A stretch of DNA of 64,000 bases from Vibrio sp. J1-1. Its GTDB lineage: Bacteria; Pseudomonadota; Gammaproteobacteria; Enterobacterales; Vibrionaceae. Location: the NCBI RefSeq assembly GCF_021728395.1, contig NZ_JAKKCM010000010.1, positions 62,001-126,000 of the forward strand. Reading direction: 5' to 3'. A model generated the notes under the pieces. The model was not told the DNA's origin and searched no databases. It saw only the letters and a program-made list of their open reading frames with translations. The translations under genes and the position numbers were made by a program. Below are positions 20,583 to 32,069 of the stretch, one piece after another (the first letter of the stretch is position 1; every line of letters starts with the position of its first letter).

Positions 20583-23500
20583 TTATTGGGCTTGAACGCG
20601 CAGTTCAGCAGCGCTACGACTTTGGTGACCAAGCAGAGTATTCAAATCTGCCGCTTGAGGTTTCACCAAGTAGAACTTCGGAATCCATTCATCAAAGTTC
20701 GCCAAAATATGCTCTGCGTGACTAGATCCGGTTTCTTCCAAATGTTCTGCAATCAGACCACGAAGATGTTCTTGATGTATATACAGGTCAGACAGTGAAA
20801 TGGCTTCAACCGATTCGTTGTTTACACGACATTCGAAGCTCTGGTTCTCATCCAGTACATAGGCAAAGCCACCTGTCATACCGGCACCAAAGTTCACACC
20901 TGTCGCACCAAGAATCGCGACAATACCACCTGTCATGTATTCACATGCGTTATCACCAGCGCCTTCAATCACTGCGATAGTACCAGAGTTACGTACACCA
21001 AAACGTTCACCCGCTTTACCCGCAGCGAACAATTTACCGCCAGTCGCGCCATACAAACAGGTGTTGCCGATGATGGTTGCTTCGTTACATTTGAACGCGG
21101 TCCCTAAGTGTGGCTTGATGGCAATCTTGCCGCCCGCCATGCCTTTACCGACGTAGTCGTTGGCATCACCAGTTAGGTAAAGTTCTACACCACCGGCGTT
21201 CCATACACCAAATGATTGACCTGCAGTGCCATCTAGATGCAATTTAATCGGTGATGCCGCCAGCCCTTGGTTACCATAGCGTTTTGCAATTTCACCCGAC
21301 AGGCGCGCACCTACTGAGCGATCGGTATTGATCACATTGTAGTAGAAGCTGGCTGGGCGACCCTCTTCTACCGCATCAATAGCGTCATCAACGATTCGCT
21401 GGTTCAGTTCTGCTCTGTCAAATGGTGCATTTGGCTCCGTCCAGAACAGTGGATGTCCTTCTGGAGAAACAGGGGCTTCTAGAATATTGGACAGATCCAA
21501 TTTAGTTTGTTTGGCGGTGAATCCTTCGAGAGCCTCAAGTAGGTCAGTTCGACCAATCAAGTCAGTCAACTTCTCAACGCCAAGCTCTGCAAGCAGACCG
21601 CGTACCTCTTCAGCCAGGCCTGTGAAGTAGTTCATCACCATTTCTGGCAAGCCCTTGAAGTACTCTTTACGCAGGGTTTCATCCTGAGTCGCAACACCTG
21701 TCGCACAGTTGTTTAGGTGACAGATACGCAAGAACTTACAGCCCATTGCCACCATTGGTGCGGTACCAAAACCAAAGCTTTCCGCCCCTAAGATTGCCGC
21801 TTTAACCACGTCTAAACCGGTTTTCAGGCCACCATCGACCTGCAAGCGAATTTTATGACGCAGACCGTTGGCAACCAGAGCTTGTTGAGTCTCAGCTAGG
21901 CCTAGCTCCCAAGGGCTACCAGCGTATTTCACCGAGGTGAGTGGGCTCGCAGCCGTACCACCGTCATAACCAGAGATAGTGATAAGGTCAGCATAGGCTT
22001 TTGCCACACCTGTGGCGATAGTGCCAACACCCGGCTCGGATACAAGCTTCACCGAAACCAGTGCTTTCGGGTTGACTTGCTTCAGGTCGAAGATCAACTG
22101 AGCCAAGTCCTCAATCGAGTAAATATCGTGGTGAGGAGGAGGGGAGATCAGAGTCACGCCTTGCACGGAATAACGCAGTTTAGCGATTTCTGCCGTGACT
22201 TTATGTCCAGGAAGCTGACCACCTTCCCCCGGTTTTGCGCCTTGAGCAACTTTGATTTGCAGAACATCCGCATTGGTTAAGTAATGTGGCGTTACGCCAA
22301 ATCGACCCGAGGCAATCTGTTTAATACGCGAGTTACGTTCGGTACCAAAACGGCGAGGATCTTCACCGCCTTCACCAGAGTTTGAGTAACCACCGAGACG
22401 GTTCATCGCCGTTGCAAGTGCTTCGTGTGCTTCTGGGCTCAATGCACCGATAGACATGGCAGCAGAGTCGAAACGTTTGAATAGGTCGTTTTTCGGTTCC
22501 ACTTTATCCAGTGGTAACGGGGAATCGGCTTTCTTCAGTGTCATTAAGTCACGCAGCATCGCAACCGGACGTTGGTTTACCTGCTTAGCGTAGCTTTGAT
22601 AGTCATTGATATCACCTGATTTCACGGCAGTTTGAAGCGTACTGACTACATCTGGGTTGTAGGCATGGTATTCACCATCGTGTACATACTTAAGCAAGCC
22701 ACCTTGTTCAAGAGATTTACGTTTTGTCCAAGCTTTACGGGAAAGGTTGGTCAGATCTTGCTGGAAGTCTTCAAAGTTCGCCCCGGCAATTCGAGTGGTA
22801 ACACCTTTAAAACAGAGATCAACAACTTGCTGGCTCAAACCCACTGCTTCAAAAAGTTGAGAGCAACGGTATGAGGCGATGGTTGAGATCCCCATTTTCG
22901 ACATGATTTTGTACAAGCCTTTATTGATGCCGTACTGGTAGCTTTGCATCACGTCGCGGTAGTCTTTATTTAGTACGCCATCATCAACCAGCTTACCTAG
23001 CGCTTCATAAGCTAAGTATGGATAAACCGCCGTTGCACCGAAGCCAAGCAGTACCGCAAATTGGTGTGGATCTCGAGCCGTTGCCGTTTCGACCACAATG
23101 TTGGCATCACAGCGCAAGTTGGCATTGGCTAGGCGAGTTTGCACCGCCCCTACAGCCATTGCAGCAGGAATTGGCAGTTTGCCTTTTACTAAAGCGCGAT
23201 CAGACAGTACGATCAGAACGGTGCCTTCACGAACCACTTGCTCTGCTTGATCACACAGGAAGTGAATGGCTTGCTCGAGGTTTCTTTCTTCCGGATCATA
23301 GTTGATATCGAGAATGGTATTACGATAGTGATCGTCACTCAGTCCAAGCAGTTGCTGCATATCGGAATAAAGCAGAACAGGTGAGTCGAACGTGACACGA
23401 TGCGCGTGCCCGTCGGTTTCACAGAAGACGTTCATTTCCTGACCGATACTGGTTGCCAGCGACATCACGTGTTGTTCACGTAATGGGTCAATCGGCGGGT

Positions 23501-25046
23501 TAGTGACTTGAGCAAATTTCTGACGGAAGTAGTCGGTCACCAGGCGCTCTTTTGAAGACAGAACGGCCATTGGGGTATCATCACCCATGGAGCCCACTGC
23601 TTCTTGTCCCATTTCACCGAGGACACGCAGTACCTGGTCGATTTCTTCGTTATTCATGGCGAATTGCTTTTGGTAAGTCTTAAGCAAATCTTCGTCGAAA
23701 TTACGCTCGCCCACCTGATCTGCAGGCAGTTCTGCAAACGGTGTCAGTTTGCGGACGTTGTTTGCCATCCATTCACGGTATGGGTGACGACTTTTCAGAT
23801 CGTTGTCGATCTCGCTCGATTGCCACAATTTGCCTTTTCGGGTATCGATAACCAGTAGCTCGCCCGGACCTACACGACCTTTTTCTGCAACTTCATCTGG
23901 CGCGTAATTCCAAATACCAACCTCTGAGGCGAGAGTGATCAATTTGTCTTTGGTGATCACATAACGTGCCGGACGCAGACCGTTTCTATCTAAGTTACAT
24001 GCGGCGTAACGACCGTCAGACAGTACGATGCCCGCTGGGCCATCCCATGGTTCCATGTGCTTCGAGTTGAAATCGTAGAAAGCACGCAGATCCTGATCCA
24101 TATCTGGGTGGTTCTGCCATGCTGGTGGCACAAGCATGCGCATCGCGCGGAAGATGTCCATACCGCCGGCCAGGAATAGGTCCAGCATGTTATCTAAGCT
24201 GGAAGAGTCTGAGCCTGTTTCATTAACAAATGGTGCAGCGGTTTGCAGATCGGGTAACAGCGGAGATGAGAACTTGTAAGCACGCGCTCGCGCCCACTGA
24301 CGGTTACCTTCAATGGTATTGATCTCACCGTTATGTGCCAGATAGCGGAACGGTTGGGCTAATGGCCAACGTGGTTGTGTGTTGGTAGAAAAACGCTGGT
24401 GGAACAGACAAATTGCTGATTCCATACGTAGATCGGCAAGATCCAGATAGAAGCGTGGTAAGTCTGCCGGCATGCAGAGTCCTTTATAGACCAGCACTTG
24501 GGTAGATAAGCTACAGATATAAAAGTCTGGATCTTCCGTGATCTGCTTTTCAATGCGACGTCTAGCTATATATAGACGGCGTTCAATATCTCGCTCGCGC
24601 CATCCCGCTGGTGCGGAGATAAATACCTGATGGATATTGGGCACGGAGTGTAGGGCAATCGGGCCCAGCACTTCGGAGTTTGTTGGTACTTCTCGCCAAC
24701 CTGCAACGGTCAGAGTTTCTTGAGCGAGTTCTTTGTTAACGATTTCTCGCGCTTGCTGAGCTTTGATAGGATCTTGGCTAAAGAAAATCATCCCCACGGC
24801 ATATTGCTTACCAAGGTTAAAACCATTTTCTTCAGCGACTAGGCGTAAGTAGGAATCGGGCTTTTGTAGTAGAAGACCACAACCATCACCAGTTTTACCA
24901 TCGGCGGCGATACCACCACGGTGGGTCATACGGTCAAGTGCAGAAATTGCTGTACGAACCAGCTTATGACTTTGCTCGCCTTCCATATGAGCGATCAAGC
25001 CAAATCCACAGTTGTCTTTCTCAAGACTTGGATCATAAAGAGCCAT
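20583..25046 (-). CDS. gltB: Glutamate synthase large subunit, E. coli-type
   Basis: Large subunit of 1487 aa with an N-terminal class II glutaminase domain, a central domain, an FMN/3Fe-4S synthase domain and a C-terminal beta-helix (GXGXG) domain. The catalytic Cys is Cys13 ([16 protein letters not shown]), exposed after removal of a short propeptide. The 3Fe-4S segment is [15 protein letters not shown]. The start has GGGAG upstream. The sequence is closer to E. coli GltB than to the other GltB in this window. It forms an operon with the following gltD, and its leader carries two hairpins (25066-25107). Confidence 0.96.
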   Translation of the reverse strand: MALYDPSLEKDNCGFGLIAHMEGEQSHKLVRTAISALDRMTHRGGIAADGKTGDGCGLLLQKPDSYLRLVAEENGFNLGKQYAVGMIFFSQDPIKAQQAREIVNKELAQETLTVAGWREVPTNSEVLGPIALHSVPNIHQVFISAPAGWRERDIERRLYIARRRIEKQITEDPDFYICSLSTQVLVYKGLCMPADLPRFYLDLADLRMESAICLFHQRFSTNTQPRWPLAQPFRYLAHNGEINTIEGNRQWARARAYKFSSPLLPDLQTAAPFVNETGSDSSSLDNMLDLFLAGGMDIFRAMRMLVPPAWQNHPDMDQDLRAFYDFNSKHMEPWDGPAGIVLSDGRYAACNLDRNGLRPARYVITKDKLITLASEVGIWNYAPDEVAEKGRVGPGELLVIDTRKGKLWQSSEIDNDLKSRHPYREWMANNVRKLTPFAELPADQVGERNFDEDLLKTYQKQFAMNNEEIDQVLRVLGEMGQEAVGSMGDDTPMAVLSSKERLVTDYFRQKFAQVTNPPIDPLREQHVMSLATSIGQEMNVFCETDGHAHRVTFDSPVLLYSDMQQLLGLSDDHYRNTILDINYDPEERNLEQAIHFLCDQAEQVVREGTVLIVLSDRALVKGKLPIPAAMAVGAVQTRLANANLRCDANIVVETATARDPHQFAVLLGFGATAVYPYLAYEALGKLVDDGVLNKDYRDVMQSYQYGINKGLYKIMSKMGISTIASYRCSQLFEAVGLSQQVVDLCFKGVTTRIAGANFEDFQQDLTNLSRKAWTKRKSLEQGGLLKYVHDGEYHAYNPDVVSTLQTAVKSGDINDYQSYAKQVNQRPVAMLRDLMTLKKADSPLPLDKVEPKNDLFKRFDSAAMSIGALSPEAHEALATAMNRLGGYSNSGEGGEDPRRFGTERNSRIKQIASGRFGVTPHYLTNADVLQIKVAQGAKPGEGGQLPGHKVTAEIAKLRYSVQGVTLISPPPHHDIYSIEDLAQLIFDLKQVNPKALVSVKLVSEPGVGTIATGVAKAYADLITISGYDGGTAASPLTSVKYAGSPWELGLAETQQALVANGLRHKIRLQVDGGLKTGLDVVKAAILGAESFGFGTAPMVAMGCKFLRICHLNNCATGVATQDETLRKEYFKGLPEMVMNYFTGLAEEVRGLLAELGVEKLTDLIGRTDLLEALEGFTAKQTKLDLSNILEAPVSPEGHPLFWTEPNAPFDRAELNQRIVDDAIDAVEEGRPASFYYNVINTDRSVGARLSGEIAKRYGNQGLAASPIKLHLDGTAGQSFGVWNAGGVELYLTGDANDYVGKGMAGGKIAIKPHLGTAFKCNEATIIGNTCLYGATGGKLFAAGKAGERFGVRNSGTIAVIEGAGDNACEYMTGGIVAILGATGVNFGAGMTGGFAYVLDENQSFECRVNNESVEAISLSDLYIHQEHLRGLIAEHLEETGSSHAEHILANFDEWIPKFYLVKPQAADLNTLLGHQSRSAAELRVQAQ

Positions 25047-25065
25047 TGCAATTCTCCCTTTGCTT

Positions 25066-25107
25066 ATCTGTCATCCCGACAGATACATCAACACTGCTTA
25101 TGTTGAT
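25066..25107 (-). repeat. Two adjacent hairpins in the leader of the downstream gltB
   Basis: ATCTGTC/GACAGAT (25066-25084, 5-base loop) and ATCAACA/TGTTGAT (25087-25107, 7-base loop) are perfect 7-bp stems separated by two bases. They lie immediately upstream of the gltB ribosome binding site. Their effect is unknown. Tandem RNA hairpins or an operator are both possible. Confidence 0.5.
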
Positions 25108-25365
25108 AGTGATGACTAACTATGCGTCATTTTTTTGTTTTTATGTGTATTTATTCAATAAAAAGCGTTAAATATTTAACAACTTTTGACTGTTTTATTT
25201 TCATCAACTTCACAAGCTATAGGTTATTGTAAAAAAGGTCAAGTTATTAGTGGATAATCACGCGAATCAGGGATTTACCATTTAATTGGCTGAAATTATT
25301 CAATGATTTCAATTGGATATGAATTTGATTGTTACAATAAAGTAACATTTGCTGCTATGGGGAAT

Positions 25366-25392
25366 AAAAAAGACCAGCATAAAATGCTGGTC
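25366..25392 (-). terminator. Intrinsic terminator after the upstream gltBD operon
   Basis: On the minus strand GACCAGCAT and ATGCTGGTC form a 9-bp stem with a 3-base loop, followed by six T. Confidence 0.88.
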
Positions 25393-25477
25393 AAAATAGA
25401 AAGACTGGAAGGAATTGTTTTCTTTCTTGTTGAACAACCAACAATATAATTATTGGCTGCTCAAAACTCAGAAAGAG

Positions 25478-25496
25478 GGAGGAGTATATCTCCTCC
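25478..25496 (-). repeat. Hairpin directly after the gltD stop codon
   Basis: GGAGGAG and CTCCTCC form a perfect 7-bp stem with a 5-base loop, beginning three bases after the stop codon. No T run follows, and the true terminator lies about 85 bases further on. It may protect the mRNA 3' end. Confidence 0.5.
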
Positions 25497-25498
25497 TA

Positions 25499-26968
25499 TT
25501 ATGCTGAAAGCATCAGCGAGTTTGCTTTTGCCTCTAGATGCGTACCACCCATCAGATAGTCGTCGATAGAACGAGCACACTCACGGCCTTCGTTAATGCA
25601 ACGAACCACAAGTGATTGACCTGTACGCATATCGCCTGCAGCGAAAACGCCTTCTTGGTTAGTTGCAAAGCCTTGAGTTGCCACATTGCCACGATCATCA
25701 AGAGCGATGTCTAGCTGAGCCAGCACACCCGTTGGTTCTGGGTGTAAGAAGCCCATCGCTAGGAAAGCCATGTCGCATGGAATCACTCGCTCACTGCCTT
25801 CCACTTCTTTAAAGCTTGGGCGCTCGCCAGGTTTTGCATCTTCCCATACGATGTCGGCAATACGCAGACCCGTTACTTCACCTTTATCATTACCAACGAA
25901 CTCTTTGGTCAGGATGTTCCAGTGACGATCTACCCCTTCTTCGTGAGAAGTTGAAGTACGAAGGATCATTGGGTACTGAGGCCACGGCATATTCGCAGGG
26001 CGTTTTTCTGGTGGAATTGGCATGATCTCAACTTGAGTCACGCTTGCTGCACCGTGACGGTTCGAGGTACCAACACAGTCAGAACCCGTATCACCACCAC
26101 CGATTACCACAACGTGTTTGCCAGCCGCATGGATCTCTTCTGTTTTCAGATCCATATTGTTTGCACGGCGGTTATTCTGTGCAAGGAACTGCATTGCGAA
26201 GTAAACGCCGTTTAGCTCACGTCCTGGTACCGGAAGGTCACGAGGAACCGTAGAACCGCCAGTCAGTAGTACCACATCGTATTCTTGACGTAACTGCTGA
26301 GCGTTGACGTCAACACCAACGTGTTGGTTCACTTTGAACTCCACACCCGCTTCAGCCATCAGGTTGATCTTACGATCAATCACTTCCATGCTCAGCTTAA
26401 AGTCAGGGATACCAAAACGTAGCAGACCGCCGACTTTTTCGTCTCGTTCAAATACCGTCACTGAGTGACCCGCGCTGTTCAGCTGCTCAGCCGCAGCCAG
26501 ACCTGCAGGGCCTGAACCGATGATTGCAACGGTTTTACCTGTACGAGAGCGCGGAGTTTTTGGCTTGGCGTATCCTTCACGATACGCCGTTTCCACGATG
26601 GTTTTCTCGATATTACAGATGGTGATTGGGTCTTGGTTAATTCCAAGTACACAAGAACTTTCACACGGTGCAGGACACACACGACCCGTAAATTCCGGGA
26701 AGTTGTTTGTCGAGCTCAGAATGTTCCATGCTTCTTCCCAGCTATCGCGGTAAACCGCATCGTTAAACTCTGGGATGATGTTACCAATTGGGCAGCCGTT
26801 ATGACAAAACGGCACGCCACAGTCCATACAGCGAGAAGCCTGAGTATTGATCTTGCTACCAAACTCCTCGTTCAGAACGAACTCTTTGTTGTTCTTGATA
26901 CGTTCAGCGGGATCGATCTTCTGTGGAAGTTCACGACCATGCTCTAAAAATCCAGTAGGCTTACCCAT
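25499..26968 (-). CDS. gltD: Glutamate synthase small subunit, second class
   Basis: GltD paralogue of 489 aa with Fe-S motif CMDCGVPFCHNGCPIGN, GRVCPAPCESSC, FAD motif [10 protein letters not shown] and NAD(P)H motif GGGDTGSDCVG. The N-terminus MGKPTGFLEHGRELP is typical of the GltD class found in Pseudomonas and many other bacteria, not the E. coli form. The start ATG overlaps the stop codon of the preceding gltB by one base (TAATG), so the pair is translationally coupled. Together they form a second, complete glutamate synthase. Confidence 0.95.
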   Translation of the reverse strand: MGKPTGFLEHGRELPQKIDPAERIKNNKEFVLNEEFGSKINTQASRCMDCGVPFCHNGCPIGNIIPEFNDAVYRDSWEEAWNILSSTNNFPEFTGRVCPAPCESSCVLGINQDPITICNIEKTIVETAYREGYAKPKTPRSRTGKTVAIIGSGPAGLAAAEQLNSAGHSVTVFERDEKVGGLLRFGIPDFKLSMEVIDRKINLMAEAGVEFKVNQHVGVDVNAQQLRQEYDVVLLTGGSTVPRDLPVPGRELNGVYFAMQFLAQNNRRANNMDLKTEEIHAAGKHVVVIGGGDTGSDCVGTSNRHGAASVTQVEIMPIPPEKRPANMPWPQYPMILRTSTSHEEGVDRHWNILTKEFVGNDKGEVTGLRIADIVWEDAKPGERPSFKEVEGSERVIPCDMAFLAMGFLHPEPTGVLAQLDIALDDRGNVATQGFATNQEGVFAAGDMRTGQSLVVRCINEGRECARSIDDYLMGGTHLEAKANSLMLSA

Positions 26969-29900
26969 TACACTGCCTCCGCTTCAGTTTGTTGTGCCTC
27001 AGCTTTACGCTTTTGAAGTACCGCTTTGTAATCGCGCGGCATTACCTTAACCATAGAGGCTAGGCTAGCTTCAAAGTTGTCTAGGAAAGACTGAGCAACT
27101 TCACTTCCTGTGAATTGAACATGCTTAGTTAACATGTCTAGTAACAGATCTTTATCTTCTTGTTCGATAGGATCCAAGTCCACGAGCTCTGGGTTCAGTT
27201 TGGACTCGAAGTCACCTGATTTATCCCATACGTACGCTACACCACCGCTCATACCAGCAGCAAAGTTGCGACCTGTTGAACCAAGGATGATCGCTGCACC
27301 GCCAGTCATGTATTCACAGCCGTGGTCACCCACGCCCTCTACCACAACTTTCGCGCCAGAGTTACGAACACAGAAACGCTCACCAGCCATACCGCGGATG
27401 AAAGATTCACCAGAGGTTGCACCATAGAAACATACGTTACCTACGATGATGTTGTCTTCAGCAACAATGCTAGAGTTCGCATCTGGGTACAGCACTAAGG
27501 TACCGCCAGACAAGCCTTTACCCCAGTAATCGTTCGCGTCACCTTCAACTTCGAACTTCACACCTTTCGCAAGGAATGCACCGAATGACTGACCAGCAGA
27601 GCCTTTGAATTTCACGTTCATTGGTTGTGGCAGACCTTGGTCTTTGTACACTTTCGAGATCTCGTTCGACAGCATAGTACCCGCAGAGCGGTCAGTGTTG
27701 ACGATAGGGAACTCAGCGTTAACAGCTTCACCTTTCTCAAGCGCCGGAATAGCGGCTTGGATCAGTTTGCGGTCTAGTACCGATTCAAGGTTGTGGTTTT
27801 GTACCGTTTGGTTGTGTACACCGTCCGCTTCACGTGGTTGCTCAACGTGTAGAACAGGAGACAGATCCAGGTTCTTGTATTTCCAGTGAGAAACGTCTTG
27901 GCGAACACGCAGTTTCTGGCCTTGGCCGACCATCTCATCGATCGTACGGAAACCAAGTTCAGCCATGATTTCACGCAGACCTTGAGCCATGTACTGGAAG
28001 AAGGTCACAACATCTTCTACGCGGCCATCAAAGCGTTCACGCAGAGTTTTGTTCTGAGTTGCGATACCGACTGGACAGGTGTTCTTATGACACTTACGCA
28101 TCATGATACAGCCTTCAACAACCAATGCTGCGGTTGCCACGCCCCATTCTTCCGCACCTAGCAGGGTTGCGATTGCAAGGTCACGTGGCGTCTTCATCTG
28201 ACCGTCAGCCTGAACAACGATACGGTTACGCAGACCATTCTTCAGAAGAGTCTGGTGTGTTTCTGCCAAACCTAGCTCCCAAGGAAGGCCAGTGTGACGG
28301 ATAGAAGACATTGGTGAAGCACCTGTACCGCCATCGAAACCAGCGATCAGTACCACGTCCGCTTTCGCTTTCGCTACACCAGATGCGATGGTACCAACAC
28401 CCGCTTCAGACACGAGTTTCACGTTAACACGGCCTGCACGGTTCGCGTTTTTCAAGTCGTAGATTAGCTGAGCCAAATCTTCGATCGAGTAGATATCGTG
28501 GTGTGGCGGTGGAGAAATCAGACCGACGCCCGGAGTCGAGTGACGAGTCGCACCGATCCAGTCATCCACTTTATCACCTGGTAGCTGACCACCTTCACCT
28601 GGTTTCGCACCTTGAGCCATCTTGATTTGAAGCTCTTCAGCGTTAGTCAGGTAGTAAGACGTCACACCGAAACGACCCGACGCAACCTGTTTGATTGCTG
28701 AGCGTTCCCAGTCGCCGTTCTCTTTGCGCTCGAAGCGCATTGGGTCTTCACCACCTTCACCAGAGTTCGATTTCGCGCCTAGGCGGTTCATCGCAACGGC
28801 GAGTGTTGAGTGAGCTTCGTAAGAGATCGAACCGAATGACATTGCACCCGTTGCGAAACGCTTAACGATGGTTTCAAGTGGTTCAACTTCGTCGATAGAG
28901 ATAGAACCTGCAGGGTTCTTAATGAACTCTAGTTGGCTACGCAGTGTAACGGCATCATCGCCTTGTTTATCTACTGCGCTCGCGTACTGCTTGAACTGAT
29001 CGTAGTCTTTATTACGAGTCGATTGTTGAAGCAGAGAAATTGTTTCTGGGTTGAATAGGTGTTTTTCACCACGTTGTTTCCATTGGTAAACACCACCAAC
29101 ATCTAGCATTTGAATTGGGATTTCACGTTGTGGGTAACCCACACGGTGACGAACCAAAACTTCTTTTGCAATGTCGTCCAGCGTCAGACCCTGGATACGA
29201 GAAACCGTACCAGTAAAGTATTTATCGACGACAGACTTGTGAATACCAAGTGCTTCGAAGATCTGTGCACCATGGTAAGACTGCAGCGTTGAGATGCCCA
29301 TCTTAGAGAAGATCTTCAGCAGACCACCGTTGATTGCTTTACGGTAGTTGTTGAACAAATCGCTTGGATTTGCTTCTGGATCGAGCTTTTTCGTACGCTG
29401 TAGTTGGATGATGCTCTCGATCACCAAGTAAGGGTTAACCGCGTTCGCACCGTAACCTAGCAGCGTTGCAAAGTGGTGCGTTTCACGTGCGTCACCTGTT
29501 TCTACCACGATGTCACATTTCGCACGCAGACCTTTACGGATCAGGTGGTGATGGACTGCGCCAACCGCCAGCATTGCCGGGATTGCTGCGTGGTTAGAGT
29601 TTACTGCACGGTCTGTCAGTAGAATGATGGAGTAGCCATCAATGACGGCGTCTTCTGCGTATTGGCAGATGCGTTTTAGAGCGCGCTCAAGTTTGCCTTT
29701 GTCTTCGCTTGCCTGGAATACGATGTCCAGTGTCTTCGCTTGTAAGTGCTCGTTATCGATAGCACGCAGCTTTTCAAGCTCAGAGTTAGCTAGTACTGGA
29801 GATTCCAGCTCTACTTTTTGACAGTGAAGTGGTGTTTCAGTCAGTAAGTTCTGATCTTTACCTAAGTAAGTGTTCAGTGACATAACCATGCGCTCACGGA

Positions 29901-31515
29901 TCGGGTCGATCGGCGGGTTAGTCACCTGAGCAAACAGCTGCTTAAAGTAGTTTGATAGATGCTGAGATTGGTGAGACAGAACCGCTAGCGGCCAGTCCGC
30001 ACCCATAGCTGATAATGGCTCTTTACCATCATTTGCCATTGGAACGATGATTTCGTTCACTTCTTCAGTACTGATACCAAATGCTTGCTGACGATGCAGC
30101 AGATGCTCCGGTTTAGGCTGGCTAAACTGGTTGCTCGCTTCTGGAAGTTTTTTCAGACTGAGTAGGTTCTCTTCAACCCATTTATCGTAAGGCTGAGAAG
30201 TCGCAATGGTGTCTTTCACTTCTTCGTCAGAAATGATTCGGCCTTGCTCCAGATCCGCCACAAAAATACGACCAGGTTGCAGACGACCACGGAACTCAAC
30301 ATTTTCTGGTGCGATGTCGACTACGCCAGATTCAGACGCCATAACCAGGAAGTCATCTTTCGTTACTGTGTAGCGAGAAGGGCGCAGACCGTTACGGTCA
30401 AGCGTTGCACCTACTTGAACACCATCAGTAAAACATACCGAGGCAGGGCCATCCCATGGTTCCATAATGTTTGCGTGGTACTGATAGAATGCACGACGCT
30501 TAGGATCCATGTTTTTATTTTCTTGCCATGCTTCAGGGATCATCATCATCAACGCATGTGGCAGGCTGCGACCAGAAAGAACTAGAAGCTCAAGCGCCAT
30601 ATCGAAGTTAGATGAATCTGAGCTGCCTTCTTGACAGATAGGCAGAAGCATATCGATTTCAGCCTGAGTGAACAGATCGGATTCGATGATCGCTTCACGG
30701 GCTTTCATCCAGTTCAGGTTACCGCGAACTGTATTAATTTCACCGTTGTGGGCGATGTAACGGAAAGGCTGTGCCAGACGCCATTTCGGGAACGTGTTGG
30801 TAGAGAAGCGAGAGTGTACCAGTGCCAGTGCAGTCACCATGGTTGGGTTTTGCAAATCTAAGAAGTACTGAGGTACTTGCTCAGTGGTTAACTGACCTTT
30901 GTACACCAATGTCTTGTATGACATTGAGTTAATGTAGAAGTCGTCGCCAATGTTCGAAACGCTTTCCAGACAAACTCGCACTGTATAGTTACGCAGTACA
31001 TAGAGTTTACGCTCAAGCTCTTCAGGAGTGACACCAGGACCGCCAGAAATAAACACATGCTCAAATTGAGGCTCAGTGCTTAGCGGATCGGCGCCAATCA
31101 TTGAGTTGTCAGTTGGTAAAACGCGGTAACCGATGACTTCAAGATCCAGGCGTTTGGCATTACGCTCTAGAATGTCACGGCACTGTTCACGTTTGTATTC
31201 GTCTTTCGGGAAAAGAACGACACCAACACCATATTTTTCGAAAGAAGGCAGTTTTATGCCTAGCTTAACGGCTTCTTCTAATAGAAATTCATGAGGTTTT
31301 TGTAGCAAGATACCAGCGCCGTCACCACTGCATGGGTCACAACCTTGACCGCCACGGTGTTCCATGCGCGCCAGCATATCCAATGCTTGCGTTACTACTT
31401 CATGAGATTTACGGTTTTTAAGGTGAGCAACAAAACCGATACCACAAGCGTCATGCTCCAGTTCAGGAGTGTACAGACCCTGTGAATTTTGCTCTCTATC
31501 TACCATAGCTACCAT
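26968..31515 (-). CDS. gltB: Glutamate synthase large subunit, second class
   Basis: Large subunit of 1515 aa. Domains in order are a class II glutaminase with catalytic Cys24 (ELEHDACGIGF), the central domain, the FMN-binding synthase domain with GGEDPMRF and [20 protein letters not shown], the 3Fe-4S motif CIMMRKCHKNTCPVG, and the C-terminal beta-helix domain. The frame stays open to 31686, but ATG at 31515 has GGAAGGA seven bases upstream and leaves the short propeptide usual in the family. It is divergent from yhcC and has a long leader with hairpins. Confidence 0.95.
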   Translation of the reverse strand: MVAMVDREQNSQGLYTPELEHDACGIGFVAHLKNRKSHEVVTQALDMLARMEHRGGQGCDPCSGDGAGILLQKPHEFLLEEAVKLGIKLPSFEKYGVGVVLFPKDEYKREQCRDILERNAKRLDLEVIGYRVLPTDNSMIGADPLSTEPQFEHVFISGGPGVTPEELERKLYVLRNYTVRVCLESVSNIGDDFYINSMSYKTLVYKGQLTTEQVPQYFLDLQNPTMVTALALVHSRFSTNTFPKWRLAQPFRYIAHNGEINTVRGNLNWMKAREAIIESDLFTQAEIDMLLPICQEGSSDSSNFDMALELLVLSGRSLPHALMMMIPEAWQENKNMDPKRRAFYQYHANIMEPWDGPASVCFTDGVQVGATLDRNGLRPSRYTVTKDDFLVMASESGVVDIAPENVEFRGRLQPGRIFVADLEQGRIISDEEVKDTIATSQPYDKWVEENLLSLKKLPEASNQFSQPKPEHLLHRQQAFGISTEEVNEIIVPMANDGKEPLSAMGADWPLAVLSHQSQHLSNYFKQLFAQVTNPPIDPIRERMVMSLNTYLGKDQNLLTETPLHCQKVELESPVLANSELEKLRAIDNEHLQAKTLDIVFQASEDKGKLERALKRICQYAEDAVIDGYSIILLTDRAVNSNHAAIPAMLAVGAVHHHLIRKGLRAKCDIVVETGDARETHHFATLLGYGANAVNPYLVIESIIQLQRTKKLDPEANPSDLFNNYRKAINGGLLKIFSKMGISTLQSYHGAQIFEALGIHKSVVDKYFTGTVSRIQGLTLDDIAKEVLVRHRVGYPQREIPIQMLDVGGVYQWKQRGEKHLFNPETISLLQQSTRNKDYDQFKQYASAVDKQGDDAVTLRSQLEFIKNPAGSISIDEVEPLETIVKRFATGAMSFGSISYEAHSTLAVAMNRLGAKSNSGEGGEDPMRFERKENGDWERSAIKQVASGRFGVTSYYLTNAEELQIKMAQGAKPGEGGQLPGDKVDDWIGATRHSTPGVGLISPPPHHDIYSIEDLAQLIYDLKNANRAGRVNVKLVSEAGVGTIASGVAKAKADVVLIAGFDGGTGASPMSSIRHTGLPWELGLAETHQTLLKNGLRNRIVVQADGQMKTPRDLAIATLLGAEEWGVATAALVVEGCIMMRKCHKNTCPVGIATQNKTLRERFDGRVEDVVTFFQYMAQGLREIMAELGFRTIDEMVGQGQKLRVRQDVSHWKYKNLDLSPVLHVEQPREADGVHNQTVQNHNLESVLDRKLIQAAIPALEKGEAVNAEFPIVNTDRSAGTMLSNEISKVYKDQGLPQPMNVKFKGSAGQSFGAFLAKGVKFEVEGDANDYWGKGLSGGTLVLYPDANSSIVAEDNIIVGNVCFYGATSGESFIRGMAGERFCVRNSGAKVVVEGVGDHGCEYMTGGAAIILGSTGRNFAAGMSGGVAYVWDKSGDFESKLNPELVDLDPIEQEDKDLLLDMLTKHVQFTGSEVAQSFLDNFEASLASMVKVMPRDYKAVLQKRKAEAQQTEAEAV

Positions 31516-32069
31516 AGATACATCCTTCCAGTTCAATGTAGACGCGAAAACTCCAGACAGACTGATCCTGTCTAGGTAAACTTTATTTGCGTCTTGTCCT
31601 TTATATTTATGATTCGCCACCGGTCGAGGTTGACCAGTCTTGATTCCTTTCCGTATCTCGCAGGAAAAGTGTTGCGAGAAAAACAATCCTTGGTGATATC
31701 TCTTTATTATTTGCCACTTATTGGTGACTTATATAGGTAGGAGTGAGATAACACCGATAATCCCGCAGTCCGTGTTGTAATCAAAATGACAAAAACTACG
31801 TGGATACGTAAGTATCCTACAATTTTGTTACTTCGGAATGCAACGAAAAGTCGACGTTGTGACCCATTTTTTTTGTTTAATTATGCATATTTTGTTTAAC
31901 AATTACGCAACATTGCTGGTTTTTATATGTATTTATGCAGGTTTATTGATTTTGACCAGTCTGTAACTTGTTCGGATTGATTAATATTCTGTGTTTTTTC
32001 TTGCAATGGTGTAATTTATTTACACTAATCGTAGTGAGATTGATTGCAGTTCTCGATTGGTGGGGTTTT
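31516..32069. other. Divergent gltB-yhcC intergenic region (554 bases)
   Basis: Unusually long region that should contain promoters in both directions. On the gltB side it holds inverted repeats AGACAG/CTGTCT (31555-31573) and TCTCGCA/TGCGAGA (31656-31679). Further out is the dyad GGATAC-GTAA-GTATCC (31802-31817). Poly-T tracts follow. No gene is evident, and the upstream extension of the gltB frame here has no ribosome binding site. Confidence 0.55.

Larger units (their letters stand above)
25047..25498 (-). other. Region between the two gltBD operons (452 bases)
   Basis: Contains the 3' hairpin and terminator of the upstream operon (25366-25496), then about 260 bases of AT-rich DNA that should hold the promoter of the downstream operon, and two leader hairpins next to its ribosome binding site. 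I found no gene and no clear sigma-70 hexamer pair. Confidence 0.6.

Noticed and set aside
31516-31686. N-terminal extension of gltB to 31686
   Set aside because: The extra 57 residues have no family similarity and no ribosome binding site, whereas ATG 31515 has a strong one and leaves a normal propeptide.
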